Source: M55B112 sp040880545
GTDB taxonomy: Bacteria; Bacteroidota; Bacteroidia; Bacteroidales; GCA-2748055
Assembly (NCBI GenBank): GCA_040880545.1
Contig: JBBDIE010000108.1
Span: 1 to 23,428, forward strand
DNA length: 23,428 bases
Reading direction: 5' to 3'
In this document: positions 16,944 through 23,428 of the stretch, piece by piece
Numbering within the stretch: the stretch's first letter is position 1
Layout: each line of letters starts with the position of its first letter
The notes under the pieces: generated by a model
What the model was told of the DNA's origin: nothing
The model's input: the letters and a program-made list of their open reading frames with translations, nothing else
The model's database searches: none
Made by a program: the position numbers and the translations under genes

Positions 16944-18191
16944 ATGAGACGGGTTGTTGTAACCGGCATGGGAGCATTGACTCCTGTCGGAAATAATGTA
17001 GAGGATTTTTGGAATAGCTTACTTAATGGAGTGAGTGGATCCGAACTGATCACCCGGTTCGATACAGAATTTTTTAAAACAAAGTTTGCCTGTGAGTTGA
17101 AGAATTATGATCCGATGGATCACTTCGACCGCAAGGAAGCGCGTAAGCTTGACAAGTATGCCCAATATGGCATGATAGCTGCAGAAGAGGCATACCAGAT
17201 GGCTGGTCTGGCAGACGCCGATATTGACAAGGAGAGGGCTGGTATTATCTGGGCCTCCGGTATCGGTGGAATAGAGACATTTAAGAACGAGATTGAGAGT
17301 TTTGTCGAGGGAAATCGTATCCCTCGATTTAACCCTTTCTTTATTCCCAAAATGATCTCCGATATTGCAGCCGGTATGATGTCTATGAAGTATGGATATC
17401 AGGGACCTAATTATGCAACTGTTTCGGCATGTGCATCTTCAACCAATGCCATAATCGATGCCTACAATCTGATCAGACTTGACATGGCTGACCTGTTTAT
17501 AACGGGTGGTTCAGAAGCTGCGATTAACGAAGCCGGTTTGGGAGGATTCAATTCCATGCAGGCGCTATCCACCAATAATGCTGAGTATAAATCGGCATCC
17601 CGGCCCTTTGATGAAAGTCGTGATGGCTTCGTTATGGGTGAAGGTGGCGGAGGCCTGATCCTGGAAGAGCTGGAACATGCGAAGCGAAGGGGAGTCAGGA
17701 TTTACGCTGAATTAATTGGAGGAGGCCTTTCGGCAGACGCTTATCACCTTACAGCACCACATCCTGAAGGAAATGGTGCTGCACTGGTGATGAAAAATGC
17801 ACTCAAGGATGCCAGAATTGAATCAGAACAGGTGGATTACATCAATGTTCATGGCACAGCCACTCCACTGGGTGATCTTTCAGAAACCAAGGCCATTAAA
17901 AGAATTTTCGGGGAACATGCCTACAATCTGAATATCAGCTCAACAAAATCGATGACGGGCCATTTACTGGGAGCTGCCGGCGCTGTTGAATCACTTGCAG
18001 TAATACTTGCCATCAGGGATGGAATAGTACCACCAACAATTAATTTAAAGAATGTTGATCCTGCCATTGACCCGAAATTGAACCTCACGCCTAATACCGC
18101 TCAAAAAAGAGAGGTGAAGATTGGAATAAGCAACACCTTCGGATTTGGAGGACACAACACATCTGTTGTTTTCAGAAAATACGAGGAATAA
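16944..18191 (+). CDS. fabF: 3-Oxoacyl-ACP synthase II (FabF)
   Basis: A 415-residue condensing enzyme that elongates acyl-ACP with malonyl-ACP. The catalytic triad is visible: C163 in SACASSTNAI, H303 in NVHGTATPLGD and H340 in SMTGHLLGAAG, with K335 ahead of it. The N-terminal RRVVVTGMGALTPVG is the standard opening. The overall length is normal. Linkage to acpP upstream and rnc one base downstream is the common arrangement in Bacteroidota. FabB is unlikely given the FabF-like sequence and operon. Confidence 0.96.
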   Translation: MRRVVVTGMGALTPVGNNVEDFWNSLLNGVSGSELITRFDTEFFKTKFACELKNYDPMDHFDRKEARKLDKYAQYGMIAAEEAYQMAGLADADIDKERAGIIWASGIGGIETFKNEIESFVEGNRIPRFNPFFIPKMISDIAAGMMSMKYGYQGPNYATVSACASSTNAIIDAYNLIRLDMADLFITGGSEAAINEAGLGGFNSMQALSTNNAEYKSASRPFDESRDGFVMGEGGGGLILEELEHAKRRGVRIYAELIGGGLSADAYHLTAPHPEGNGAALVMKNALKDARIESEQVDYINVHGTATPLGDLSETKAIKRIFGEHAYNLNISSTKSMTGHLLGAAGAVESLAVILAIRDGIVPPTINLKNVDPAIDPKLNLTPNTAQKREVKIGISNTFGFGGHNTSVVFRKYEE

Positions 18192-18192
18192 A

Positions 18193-18921
18193 ATGGTACG
18201 CGGTGGATTCATCTACCTGGTTTACCTGTTCAAAAAAGACCGGCAATTTTATCATAATCTGATCGGTATTCTTGGCTTTTTACCTGTCAGTATAAGCCTC
18301 TACCGCATCGCATTTACACACAAATCAGCTTCAATCAGGTTAAAAGATGGCACCGTTGTGAACAATGAACGGCTGGAATATCTTGGCGATGCGCTGTTGG
18401 GGGCAATCGCGGCAGAATTTATCTACAATGAATACGATCATCGCGATGAGGGCTACATGACCAAACTGCGGGCCCGTATCGTAAAAAGGAAAAATTTGAA
18501 TGCCACCGCTATAAAAATGGGTATCCCCGTGCTGGTAACTTCCCACCCAAATCCGGCAACGGCATCAAAACACTTGTATGGCAATGCACTTGAAGCATTA
18601 ATCGGAGCAATTTACCTGGACAAGGGATACCGGTGTACTTCCAGATTTTTCAGGAACAGGATGATCGGAAAACACATTGACCTGATGAGTTTGGCGGATA
18701 GGGATTCGGATTACAAGAGTCAGCTGATCGAATGGGCCCAGAAAAACAAAAAAAATGTGGTGTTCTACAGCCATGAAGGATATGATGCAAAAGGCAAGGT
18801 ACCCACTTTCGAAGCTACAGTGCACATAGACCGGGCTGAATCCGGAACCGGAAACGGAGGATCCAAAAAAGAGGCAGAGCAACAGGCCGCCAAAGTTGCA
18901 CTTAAAGAGATTTCAATTTAA
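18193..18921 (+). CDS. rnc: Ribonuclease III
   Basis: A 242-residue double-stranded-RNA endonuclease acting in rRNA and mRNA processing. The signature NERLEYLGDALL (58-69) supplies E62 and D66. The second metal-site segment is GNALEALIGAIYLD (130-143), with E134 present, but the position equivalent to the catalytic Asp of E. coli and Aquifex enzymes is N131. A dsRNA-binding domain follows (about 173-241), ending GSKKEAEQQAAKVAL. The N-terminal extension of about 30 residues before YRIAFTHKS is usual in this phylum, as far as I recall. The frame is open back to 18145 inside fabF. The ATG at 18193, one base after the fabF stop, is the better start. Confidence 0.93.
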   Translation: MVRGGFIYLVYLFKKDRQFYHNLIGILGFLPVSISLYRIAFTHKSASIRLKDGTVVNNERLEYLGDALLGAIAAEFIYNEYDHRDEGYMTKLRARIVKRKNLNATAIKMGIPVLVTSHPNPATASKHLYGNALEALIGAIYLDKGYRCTSRFFRNRMIGKHIDLMSLADRDSDYKSQLIEWAQKNKKNVVFYSHEGYDAKGKVPTFEATVHIDRAESGTGNGGSKKEAEQQAAKVALKEISI

Positions 18922-18960
18922 CCAGCCTTTTTCCTATTTTTATCTGGAAAAGAGAAACTA

Positions 18961-19389
18961 TTGTCTCCTAAGAAACATAAACTGTCAGTTTCTATTGATG
19001 AAAATTATTGCTTATTGGGCATTGTTTCCGACGAACCTGACTATAAGCTCTGCTGGATGATCAATCAGCAGATGAATACCGCATTTGTAAAAACGGAGGA
19101 CCTGATATTGTTCAATAAGAGACTGAATGAGGAGGAATCGGTTTCCCTGTTTTTATATGACGATGAAAAAAAAATGGTTACCTACCGGATCATTGGCAAT
19201 CGTACACCTTCCGGATATTTTCTTCCGGATCTGAAAAATATCGATTATGTGCTGCATATGCAGGGAGAGATCATTCCCGACGATATCAATAAGGTTATCA
19301 GGAACATAAACAGACTGGAGAAGGTACGCATGTGTGTTCCTGTGGATCTTCAAAAGATCCGGGACAGGGAAAAACTGCATCTTTGGTAA
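18961..19389 (+). CDS. IPExxxVDY family protein, TTG start
   Basis: A 142-residue protein of a small Bacteroidota family of unknown function, usually encoded just after rnc and before pyruvate kinase. The family hallmark is seen here as LPDLKNIDYVL (about residues 88-98), a variant of I-P-E-x-x-x-V-D-Y. No signal peptide or membrane segment is present, so a cytoplasmic protein is likely. The only start that keeps the N-terminal KKHKLSVSIDENYCLLGI is the TTG at 18961; the next in-frame ATG would remove 32 residues. It follows rnc by 39 bases. Pyruvate kinase is not next; instead a convergent J-domain gene ends 7 bases away. Confidence 0.75.
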   Translation: MSPKKHKLSVSIDENYCLLGIVSDEPDYKLCWMINQQMNTAFVKTEDLILFNKRLNEEESVSLFLYDDEKKMVTYRIIGNRTPSGYFLPDLKNIDYVLHMQGEIIPDDINKVIRNINRLEKVRMCVPVDLQKIRDREKLHLW

Positions 19390-19396
19390 TATTTGT

Positions 19397-20626
19397 TCAG
19401 AATATCCACTTGTATAGCGGGAAAAGGATTGAATAGAAAGGATATTCCATGTAATTCCGGAAACCATCCTGATACAGCCTGCTCAGGATTTTTCCCTGCG
19501 GAACAACCGGTATGAACAACTTTTGGTAAAAGGGGAAAAATCCCAAAAGCAGGTCAAATACCATATCCAACAGGAAAAACAACCCGGCAAACACAATAAA
19601 TTTGTAGCTATTCAGTGTAAGGTCCGGGCCCGGCCCGGTTTCGCTAATTGCCAGGATAACCAGTGACCAGACAGTTAATTTAATGATCAGGGCGGGGGTC
19701 ATAAGATAGGATGTTTTGGATTTGACCCTGCTGATTTGAAGTATCAGGAATGAGATGAGTGAAGCAACAACCAGACCTGTAACCAACCGCCAATATACAC
19801 TGGTAACGGGCAGAAAGGCAATGATTGCCAAAATCAATAAAATTTTTGTAATACTGCTAATCCGGTGAATATATTCAGCCCTGGCACTTCGGGGAATGAC
19901 TAATTTTTTGGCATTGTTGGTATAGGTGGCCCTGTGATCCATAATCCCCCTGGAAAACACCCTGATGTTCTCTGTCCGGATAAGCCGGATGGTATACGGC
20001 TTCCCGTCGGCTTTGCTTTGGCTGGAATAGCAACAATACACATTAGAGTCGTGCGCTACAGGTTTTCGGAAAAGGGAAAAGAATGAATTCCTGCTGGTAT
20101 TCAATGTACCTAATCTGAACCAGGTTTTCCTCCTCTTATAGATGTGCCAGATCAGAAATATTCCAAGGATTACAAAATAAAAGGTAGCCACAAATATAAC
20201 TGGATCAACGAACAGGGCGAGGATAACAGGCAGAATTACAGCCACCAGACTGAAAAGCACGATGACTCCGTGCAACAAATAATTGAGAAGAAGCAGTAAA
20301 TCGTACAACCCGCTTTTCCTGAATTCTTCCTCCGCCTGCCGTTCCCTGCTTTCCCTTCTTCGTTCCCACGCACGCGCTTTTTCCCGCACCGTTCTTCTGA
20401 GATCCTCTGTCCCTGTTTCTTTTTTTGCGTACCCATAAGGGACCTCCTCGATTTTTGTCAGGTCCTCGTATGCATTTTTAATTTCCTGAAATTTCCTGGC
20501 CGCTTCTGGAGTACTGTTTATATCCGGATGGTACCTTTTAGCCAGTTTCCTGTAAGCGGCCCTTATTTCCTTCCCGGAAGCACCGGATTTCAACCCAAGA
20601 ACTGTATAGGAAGAGGCTGTTGCCAT
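19397..20626 (-). CDS. J-domain membrane protein of unknown role
   Basis: A 409-residue protein with an N-terminal DnaJ domain (about residues 5-58) containing the HPD tripeptide (33-35) needed to stimulate Hsp70 ATPase. No Gly/Phe-rich, zinc-finger or C-terminal substrate-binding region of true DnaJ is present. A charged, Arg/Glu-rich helix follows (about 70-105), then a hydrophobic pair (about 112-160). After a soluble stretch come further hydrophobic segments (about 255-360), so it is a polytopic membrane protein with its J-domain presumably in the cytoplasm. The client is unknown. It could recruit DnaK to the membrane. The first in-frame ATG is at 20647, but the ATG at 20626 (MATASSYTVLGL) directly precedes the J-domain and is preferred. 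Confidence 0.75.
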   Translation of the reverse strand: MATASSYTVLGLKSGASGKEIRAAYRKLAKRYHPDINSTPEAARKFQEIKNAYEDLTKIEEVPYGYAKKETGTEDLRRTVREKARAWERRRESRERQAEEEFRKSGLYDLLLLLNYLLHGVIVLFSLVAVILPVILALFVDPVIFVATFYFVILGIFLIWHIYKRRKTWFRLGTLNTSRNSFFSLFRKPVAHDSNVYCCYSSQSKADGKPYTIRLIRTENIRVFSRGIMDHRATYTNNAKKLVIPRSARAEYIHRISSITKILLILAIIAFLPVTSVYWRLVTGLVVASLISFLILQISRVKSKTSYLMTPALIIKLTVWSLVILAISETGPGPDLTLNSYKFIVFAGLFFLLDMVFDLLLGFFPFYQKLFIPVVPQGKILSRLYQDGFRNYMEYPFYSILFPLYKWIF

Positions 20627-20759
20627 TGGAATACATTTGAGAAGCAATTGAAGAACGAATGTAATGTTTTTCTTTCTGATTTTACAGACTTGCCTGACGG
20701 ATCCGGGACCCTGGTTGCTAAAGTTGTCGGTTTGAGCGGTACCGGACCGATTATTATAT

Positions 20760-20790
20760 AAAAAGGCCGCCTGTTCAGTACAGACGACCT
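20760..20790 (-). terminator. Intrinsic terminator on the minus strand
   Basis: GGCCGCCTG at 20765-20773 and CAGACGACC at 20781-20789 enclose a 7-base loop. On the minus-strand RNA all nine positions pair, two as G-U wobbles, while on the plus strand the same positions are C-A mismatches. The stem is followed on the minus strand by TTTTT and then an AT-rich tail. This strand asymmetry points to termination of minus-strand transcription, although no minus-strand gene lies upstream. Confidence 0.5.
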
Positions 20791-20801
20791 CTTTAACGCA
20801 C

Positions 20802-20822
20802 CCTAAACCTAAACCTAAACCT
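20802..20822. repeat. Three tandem CCTAAA hexamers
   Basis: CCTAAA occurs three times in a row (20802-20807, 20808-20813, 20814-20819), followed by a partial CCT. On the minus strand it reads TTTAGG. It lies between the terminator-like hairpin and the promoter boxes of the two-component genes. Whether it is a binding site, an RNA element or slippage product cannot be told. Confidence 0.8.
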
Positions 20823-20840
20823 TAATTATTTTATAATTTA

Positions 20841-20848
20841 TACGTTTG
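20841..20848 (+). promoter_or_regulatory. Candidate upstream -7 box of the two-component operon
   Basis: TACGTTTG is a perfect TAnnTTTG match. It would start transcription near 20854, giving a leader of about 105 bases that includes the TGTTAA repeats. No TTTG is seen at the -33 position. Confidence 0.35.
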
Positions 20849-20894
20849 TCTTAACTTTCGATACAAATTTACTGCAGAAAAGCGTTAGCAAGCC

Positions 20895-20927
20895 TTAACA
20901 GATGTTAAAGATTGTTAAGCCTGTTAA
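20895..20927 (+). promoter_or_regulatory. TGTTAA repeats, likely response-regulator operator
   Basis: TGTTAA occurs at 20903-20908, 20913-20918 and 20922-20927, a spacing of 10 and 9 bases, about one helical turn. An inverted copy TTAACA lies at 20895-20900. Hexamers on one face of the helix are the usual arrangement of OmpR/PhoB-family binding sites. The last repeat ends 20 bases before the TATCTTTG box, so the array covers the -33 region. Autoregulation by the regulator encoded at 22528-23226 is the natural inference. Confidence 0.5.
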
Positions 20928-20947
20928 TATCCTGTAGAAAGTAGTCC

Positions 20948-20955
20948 TATCTTTG
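20948..20955 (+). promoter_or_regulatory. Proximal -7 box of the two-component operon
   Basis: TATCTTTG is a perfect TAnnTTTG match ending only 4 bases before the ATG at 20960. Transcription would begin at or near the start codon, so the mRNA would be leaderless or nearly so. No TTTG stands at the -33 position; the TGTTAA array occupies it, which would suit activator dependence. Confidence 0.4.
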
Positions 20956-20959
20956 AAAC

Positions 20960-22531
20960 ATGAGTAAGCGGATTTTATGGATACTGACCATTGCAATGAG
21001 CCTTACAGTGTTGGGTTTGATTTTCATTCAGATCAGCTGGATTCGCAATGCAGTTGATTTGAAAGACAAGCAATTTCAGCAACTGGTGAATAATACCTTA
21101 ACGGATTTCTCCCGACAGGTGGACCACTATTATACATCCATACGGATGAATACAATCATTGAGGAGAATCTTACTTCCGAGGCAAAGAAGGAATGGCAAC
21201 GGGAGATGGAAGAGAGGGAACCCAGCGTTGTGCTGGGAGAGAAGCGCGATCATAATAATCTACAGGAACATCTGTTTTCGGATAATGATAATGGGCTGGT
21301 TGAGGTGATAGGAGATACAATATTTATCATTTCACAAAAGGGGGGAGAAATTATTGATACTATTAACCTTTCAGGATACCAGGACCAGGAATTAAGGAGA
21401 AAATTTGAGAAATCTCTGCTGGAGCAGCAATTGCTGGTTTCCACCATCATGAAAAAAATGCTCCTGGAAGATGTTTCCTTTGAAAAGAGGATAGACCAGA
21501 AGTATTTGGAGAAGGTATTACATAAAAACCTGATTGACAGGGGAATAAATCTTGATTATGAGTATACGGTGATCAAGGATAACAAGAAGGAGATCTATTC
21601 CTCGAATGCATTTGAACTTCATACCGACAGTCATTATTTCAGAACCGGACTACTGAGTGATGAGGTAATGGATGAAATCACTTATCTCTATCTTTATTTC
21701 CCGGAACAGAAAGCACTTGTCAGAGGATCGCTGGGTTTCCTGGGCACCTCTACCGTTGTGCTGACACTCATTATGATCATACTGTTCACTTTTGCACTGT
21801 ATGTTATCTTTAAACAGAAGAAACTGTCGGATATCAAGAATGATTTCGTCAATAATATGACCCATGAGCTTAAAACCCCGATCTCAACCATCAGTCTTGC
21901 CTCGCAGATGTTGAATGATGAGAGTATTCCGGCTGAAAGGAAGAATACAGGTAATATCTCCAGGATTATCCAGACAGAGAGCAAGCGGCTGGGGTACCAG
22001 GTGGAAAGGGTATTACAAATGGCTGTACTGGATCAGGGTCATCTTGTACTGAAGAAGAAGGAAGTTGACATGAAGGAAATCATATCCAATGTTGTTCAGA
22101 ATTTTAAATTGCAAGTGGAAAATAGCAGGGGTTCACTGGAAGTTCTTGATGAGTCGGACAACGGTGTGGTTTATGGAGATAAGGTTCACCTGATGAATGT
22201 GGTGACGAACCTGATGGATAATGCCATCAAATACAGCAGGGAAAAACCTGAAATTACCATTCAAATGTACAATACAGGAAGACAATTTATTTTTTCGGTA
22301 AAAGACAGGGGCATCGGTATAAGCAAGGATAATCAGAAGAAGGTATTTGATCGTTTTTTCAGAGTTTCTACGGGCAATGTGCATGATGTAAAAGGGTTTG
22401 GCCTTGGGTTGAGTTATGTGAAGCTGATCGTGGAACAGCATGGAGGGTCCATTAGCCTGGCCAGTGACTTAAATAAAGGCACGCAATTTAAAATTATACT
22501 TCCAAAATATTCTGAAAAGCAATTGTCATGA
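20960..22531 (+). CDS. rprX: Sensor histidine kinase, RprX-like
   Basis: A 523-residue membrane kinase. TM1 spans about residues 5-27. A periplasmic sensor region of about 220 residues with no domain I recognise follows. TM2 lies at about 258-283. The HisKA domain holds the phospho-accepting H302 in NNMTHELKTP. The ATPase domain has the N-box NLMDNAIKY (417-425), DRGIGIS and GFGLGLSYVK. There is no clear HAMP or PAS domain between TM2 and the kinase. Size, layout and the partner regulator resemble the Bacteroides RprX/RprY system, hence the symbol with reservation. The stop overlaps the regulator start (ATGA). The signal sensed is unknown. The TGTTAA array upstream suggests autoregulation. 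Confidence 0.85.
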   Translation: MSKRILWILTIAMSLTVLGLIFIQISWIRNAVDLKDKQFQQLVNNTLTDFSRQVDHYYTSIRMNTIIEENLTSEAKKEWQREMEEREPSVVLGEKRDHNNLQEHLFSDNDNGLVEVIGDTIFIISQKGGEIIDTINLSGYQDQELRRKFEKSLLEQQLLVSTIMKKMLLEDVSFEKRIDQKYLEKVLHKNLIDRGINLDYEYTVIKDNKKEIYSSNAFELHTDSHYFRTGLLSDEVMDEITYLYLYFPEQKALVRGSLGFLGTSTVVLTLIMIILFTFALYVIFKQKKLSDIKNDFVNNMTHELKTPISTISLASQMLNDESIPAERKNTGNISRIIQTESKRLGYQVERVLQMAVLDQGHLVLKKKEVDMKEIISNVVQNFKLQVENSRGSLEVLDESDNGVVYGDKVHLMNVVTNLMDNAIKYSREKPEITIQMYNTGRQFIFSVKDRGIGISKDNQKKVFDRFFRVSTGNVHDVKGFGLGLSYVKLIVEQHGGSISLASDLNKGTQFKIILPKYSEKQLS

Positions 22532-23226
22532 ATGAAATTAAGTTACGCGTTTTACTTGCAGAAGATGATGAAAATCTGGGTTCACTGCTACAGGAGTACC
22601 TCCAGGCAAAGAATTTCGAAACCGACTGGGTTGTGAACGGTGATAAGGCTTTTCGTTATTTTGAGCAGTACCACTACGATCTTTGTATTTTTGATGTGAT
22701 GATGCCGCTGAAAGACGGGTTTTCACTTGCTTCTGATATCAGGATCATGAACAGCAGGATCCCGATTATATTTCTAACGGCAAAATCGATGAAAGATGAT
22801 GTACTGGAAGGTTTCAGCCGGGGTGCGGATGATTATATCACAAAGCCCTTCAGTATGGAAGAGCTTTTATTCAGAATAGAGGCAATTTTGCGAAGAACAA
22901 AAGGAAAAAAAGGGGAGGAGAAACAAACCTGGGTCATTGGGAAATTTACATTTGATGTAAAAAAGCAGGCACTGTTACACGAAGATACAGTTCAGAAGCT
23001 AACCACCAAAGAGTCGGATCTGTTGAAACTGCTTTGCAATAACATGAATGAGGTACTTGAGCGGAACTTTGCACTGAAGGCGATCTGGATCGACGATAAT
23101 TATTTCAACGCCAGGAGCATGGATGTTTACATTACGAAATTAAGGAAATATCTGAAGAAGGATCCGCAGGTACAGATTATCAATGTACATGGGAAGGGAT
23201 ATAAGTTGGTTGTTGACTCTGGTTAG
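22528..23226 (+). CDS. rprY: OmpR-family response regulator, RprY-like
   Basis: A 232-residue DNA-binding regulator. The receiver domain (about residues 5-120) has the acidic pocket E12-D13-D14, the phosphorylation site D56 in CIFDVMMP, the switch residue T84 and K106 in ITKPFS. A winged-helix domain follows (about 130-230), with LTTKESDLLKLL and the recognition-helix region ARSMDVYITKLRKYL, ending with the usual HGKGYKL. It starts 4 bases inside the kinase gene, so the two are translationally coupled partners. The closest relative I recognise is RprY of Bacteroides. Regulated genes cannot be deduced beyond the likely site upstream of its own operon. Confidence 0.9.
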   Translation: MNEIKLRVLLAEDDENLGSLLQEYLQAKNFETDWVVNGDKAFRYFEQYHYDLCIFDVMMPLKDGFSLASDIRIMNSRIPIIFLTAKSMKDDVLEGFSRGADDYITKPFSMEELLFRIEAILRRTKGKKGEEKQTWVIGKFTFDVKKQALLHEDTVQKLTTKESDLLKLLCNNMNEVLERNFALKAIWIDDNYFNARSMDVYITKLRKYLKKDPQVQIINVHGKGYKLVVDSG

Positions 23227-23270
23227 TGGCTGTCCATAATGTCCGATATACTCATTTATAGTTTATTTTC

Positions 23271-23398
23271 AGCGGTATTCGTGAGCTCGTTGCACTCGGT
23301 TCTGGGTTATGCTCGTAACACTTCAACCCCTAGCCCCCTCTCTGTTCAACCTCACCCCCTGGCCCCCTCTCGTGTAATGGTGCTAACATAGCGGTATT
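23271..23398. repeat. Possible small mobile-element remnant flanked by a 9-bp direct repeat
   Basis: AGCGGTATT occurs at 23271-23279 and again at 23390-23398. The about 110 bases between have loosely similar inverted ends (the left end GTGAGCTCGTTGCAC against the reverse complement of the right end, about ten of fifteen matching). Inside lies a C-rich direct repeat: a TTCAAC...GCCCCCTCTC unit at 23322-23342 and a longer one at 23345-23371. The C-rich units resemble dispersed intergenic repeats common in this phylum. The flanking 9-mer may be a target-site duplication. No gene is seen in 23227-23428. Confidence 0.4.
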
Positions 23399-23428
23399 AA
23401 TTATATTTTCGATATCCTCCGATCTTTG

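Larger units (their letters stand above)
20758..20858 (-). ncRNA. Candidate small RNA on the minus strand
   Basis: A minus-strand -7 box TAAATTTG (20871-20864) is preceded 17 bases upstream by TTG (20891-20889). About 95 bases downstream lies a GC-rich hairpin followed by five T's. Together they would make an RNA of about 100 nt from about 20858 to 20758, carrying three TTTAGG hexamers. No open frame of note lies in it. No known RNA family is recognised. It is a prediction from promoter and terminator patterns only. Confidence 0.3.
20627..20959. other. 333-base intergenic regulatory region ahead of the two-component genes
   Basis: No convincing protein gene lies here. From left to right it contains a GC-rich stretch with two short palindromes (CGGATCCG near 20698 and CGGTACCG near 20737), a hairpin with an adjoining T-tract on the minus strand (20760-20790), three tandem CCTAAA hexamers (20802-20819), a plus-strand TACGTTTG -7 box (20841-20848), a minus-strand TAAATTTG -7 box (20871-20864), a set of TGTTAA direct repeats with one inverted copy (20895-20927), and a second plus-strand -7 box TATCTTTG (20948-20955). 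These are described separately. The density of signals is much greater than in any other gap of the window. Confidence 0.6.

Noticed and set aside
18145..18192. Upstream start of rnc inside fabF
   Set aside because: It would overlap the fabF end by 47 bases; the ATG one base after the fabF stop fits RNase III length.
23322..23371. CRISPR-like repeats
   Set aside because: Only two imperfect C-rich units with no spacer-length regularity and no cas genes nearby.

Overview
The window looks like chromosomal DNA of a member of the Bacteroidota, probably near Bacteroidales/Marinilabiliales. This rests on three things. Promoters match the TAnnTTTG -7 type. The block purN / acpP-fabF-rnc-IPExxxVDY is characteristic of the phylum. 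A kinase/regulator pair resembles Bacteroides RprX/RprY. Most of the window is core metabolism and envelope genes. I see no rRNA, tRNA, CRISPR array, intact insertion sequence or phage gene.

Layout. (1) 1-2066, plus strand: a three-gene envelope cluster of a tandemly duplicated DUF4389-like membrane protein, a DUF4870-like membrane protein and a membrane-anchored M48 metalloprotease. (2) 2130-10095, minus strand: a tightly packed eight-gene menaquinone operon, read ubiE/menG-menI-menF-menD-menB-menA-menC-menE, with a good promoter just upstream of ubiE. Only menH of the classical o-succinylbenzoate route is absent. (3) 10212-11876, plus: an exported DUF5060/DUF4038 glycoside hydrolase of the apiosidase-like group, with no SusC/SusD genes beside it. 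(4) 12022-15948, plus: leuS and an M23 envelope peptidase, converging with and overlapping purN (minus, 15940-16518). (5) 16685-19389, plus: acpP-fabF-rnc and an IPExxxVDY-family gene, forming a fatty-acid synthesis and RNA-processing cluster. (6) 19397-20626, minus: a polytopic membrane protein with an N-terminal J-domain. (7) 20960-23226, plus: a sensor kinase and OmpR-type regulator with overlapping ATGA stop/start. (8) 23227-23428: non-coding, holding C-rich direct repeats flanked by a 9-bp direct repeat.

The men operon makes the respiratory quinone from chorismate: MenF to isochorismate, MenD to SEPHCHC, (MenH missing), MenC to OSB, MenE to OSB-CoA, MenB to DHNA-CoA, MenI to DHNA, MenA prenylation, UbiE/MenG methylation. 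The most interesting non-coding stretch is 20627-20959. It holds three TGTTAA direct repeats at 9-10 bp spacing plus one inverted copy ahead of the two-component genes, two plus-strand -7 boxes, three tandem CCTAAA hexamers, and a minus-strand promoter plus hairpin/T-tract that could make a roughly 100-nt RNA.

I do not see a clear new multi-gene system here. The best leads are the rprXY-like regulatory region with its candidate antisense-strand RNA, the possible small mobile-element remnant at the right edge, and residue substitutions in otherwise standard enzymes (M23 HxH to HxD, RNase III Asp to Asn).
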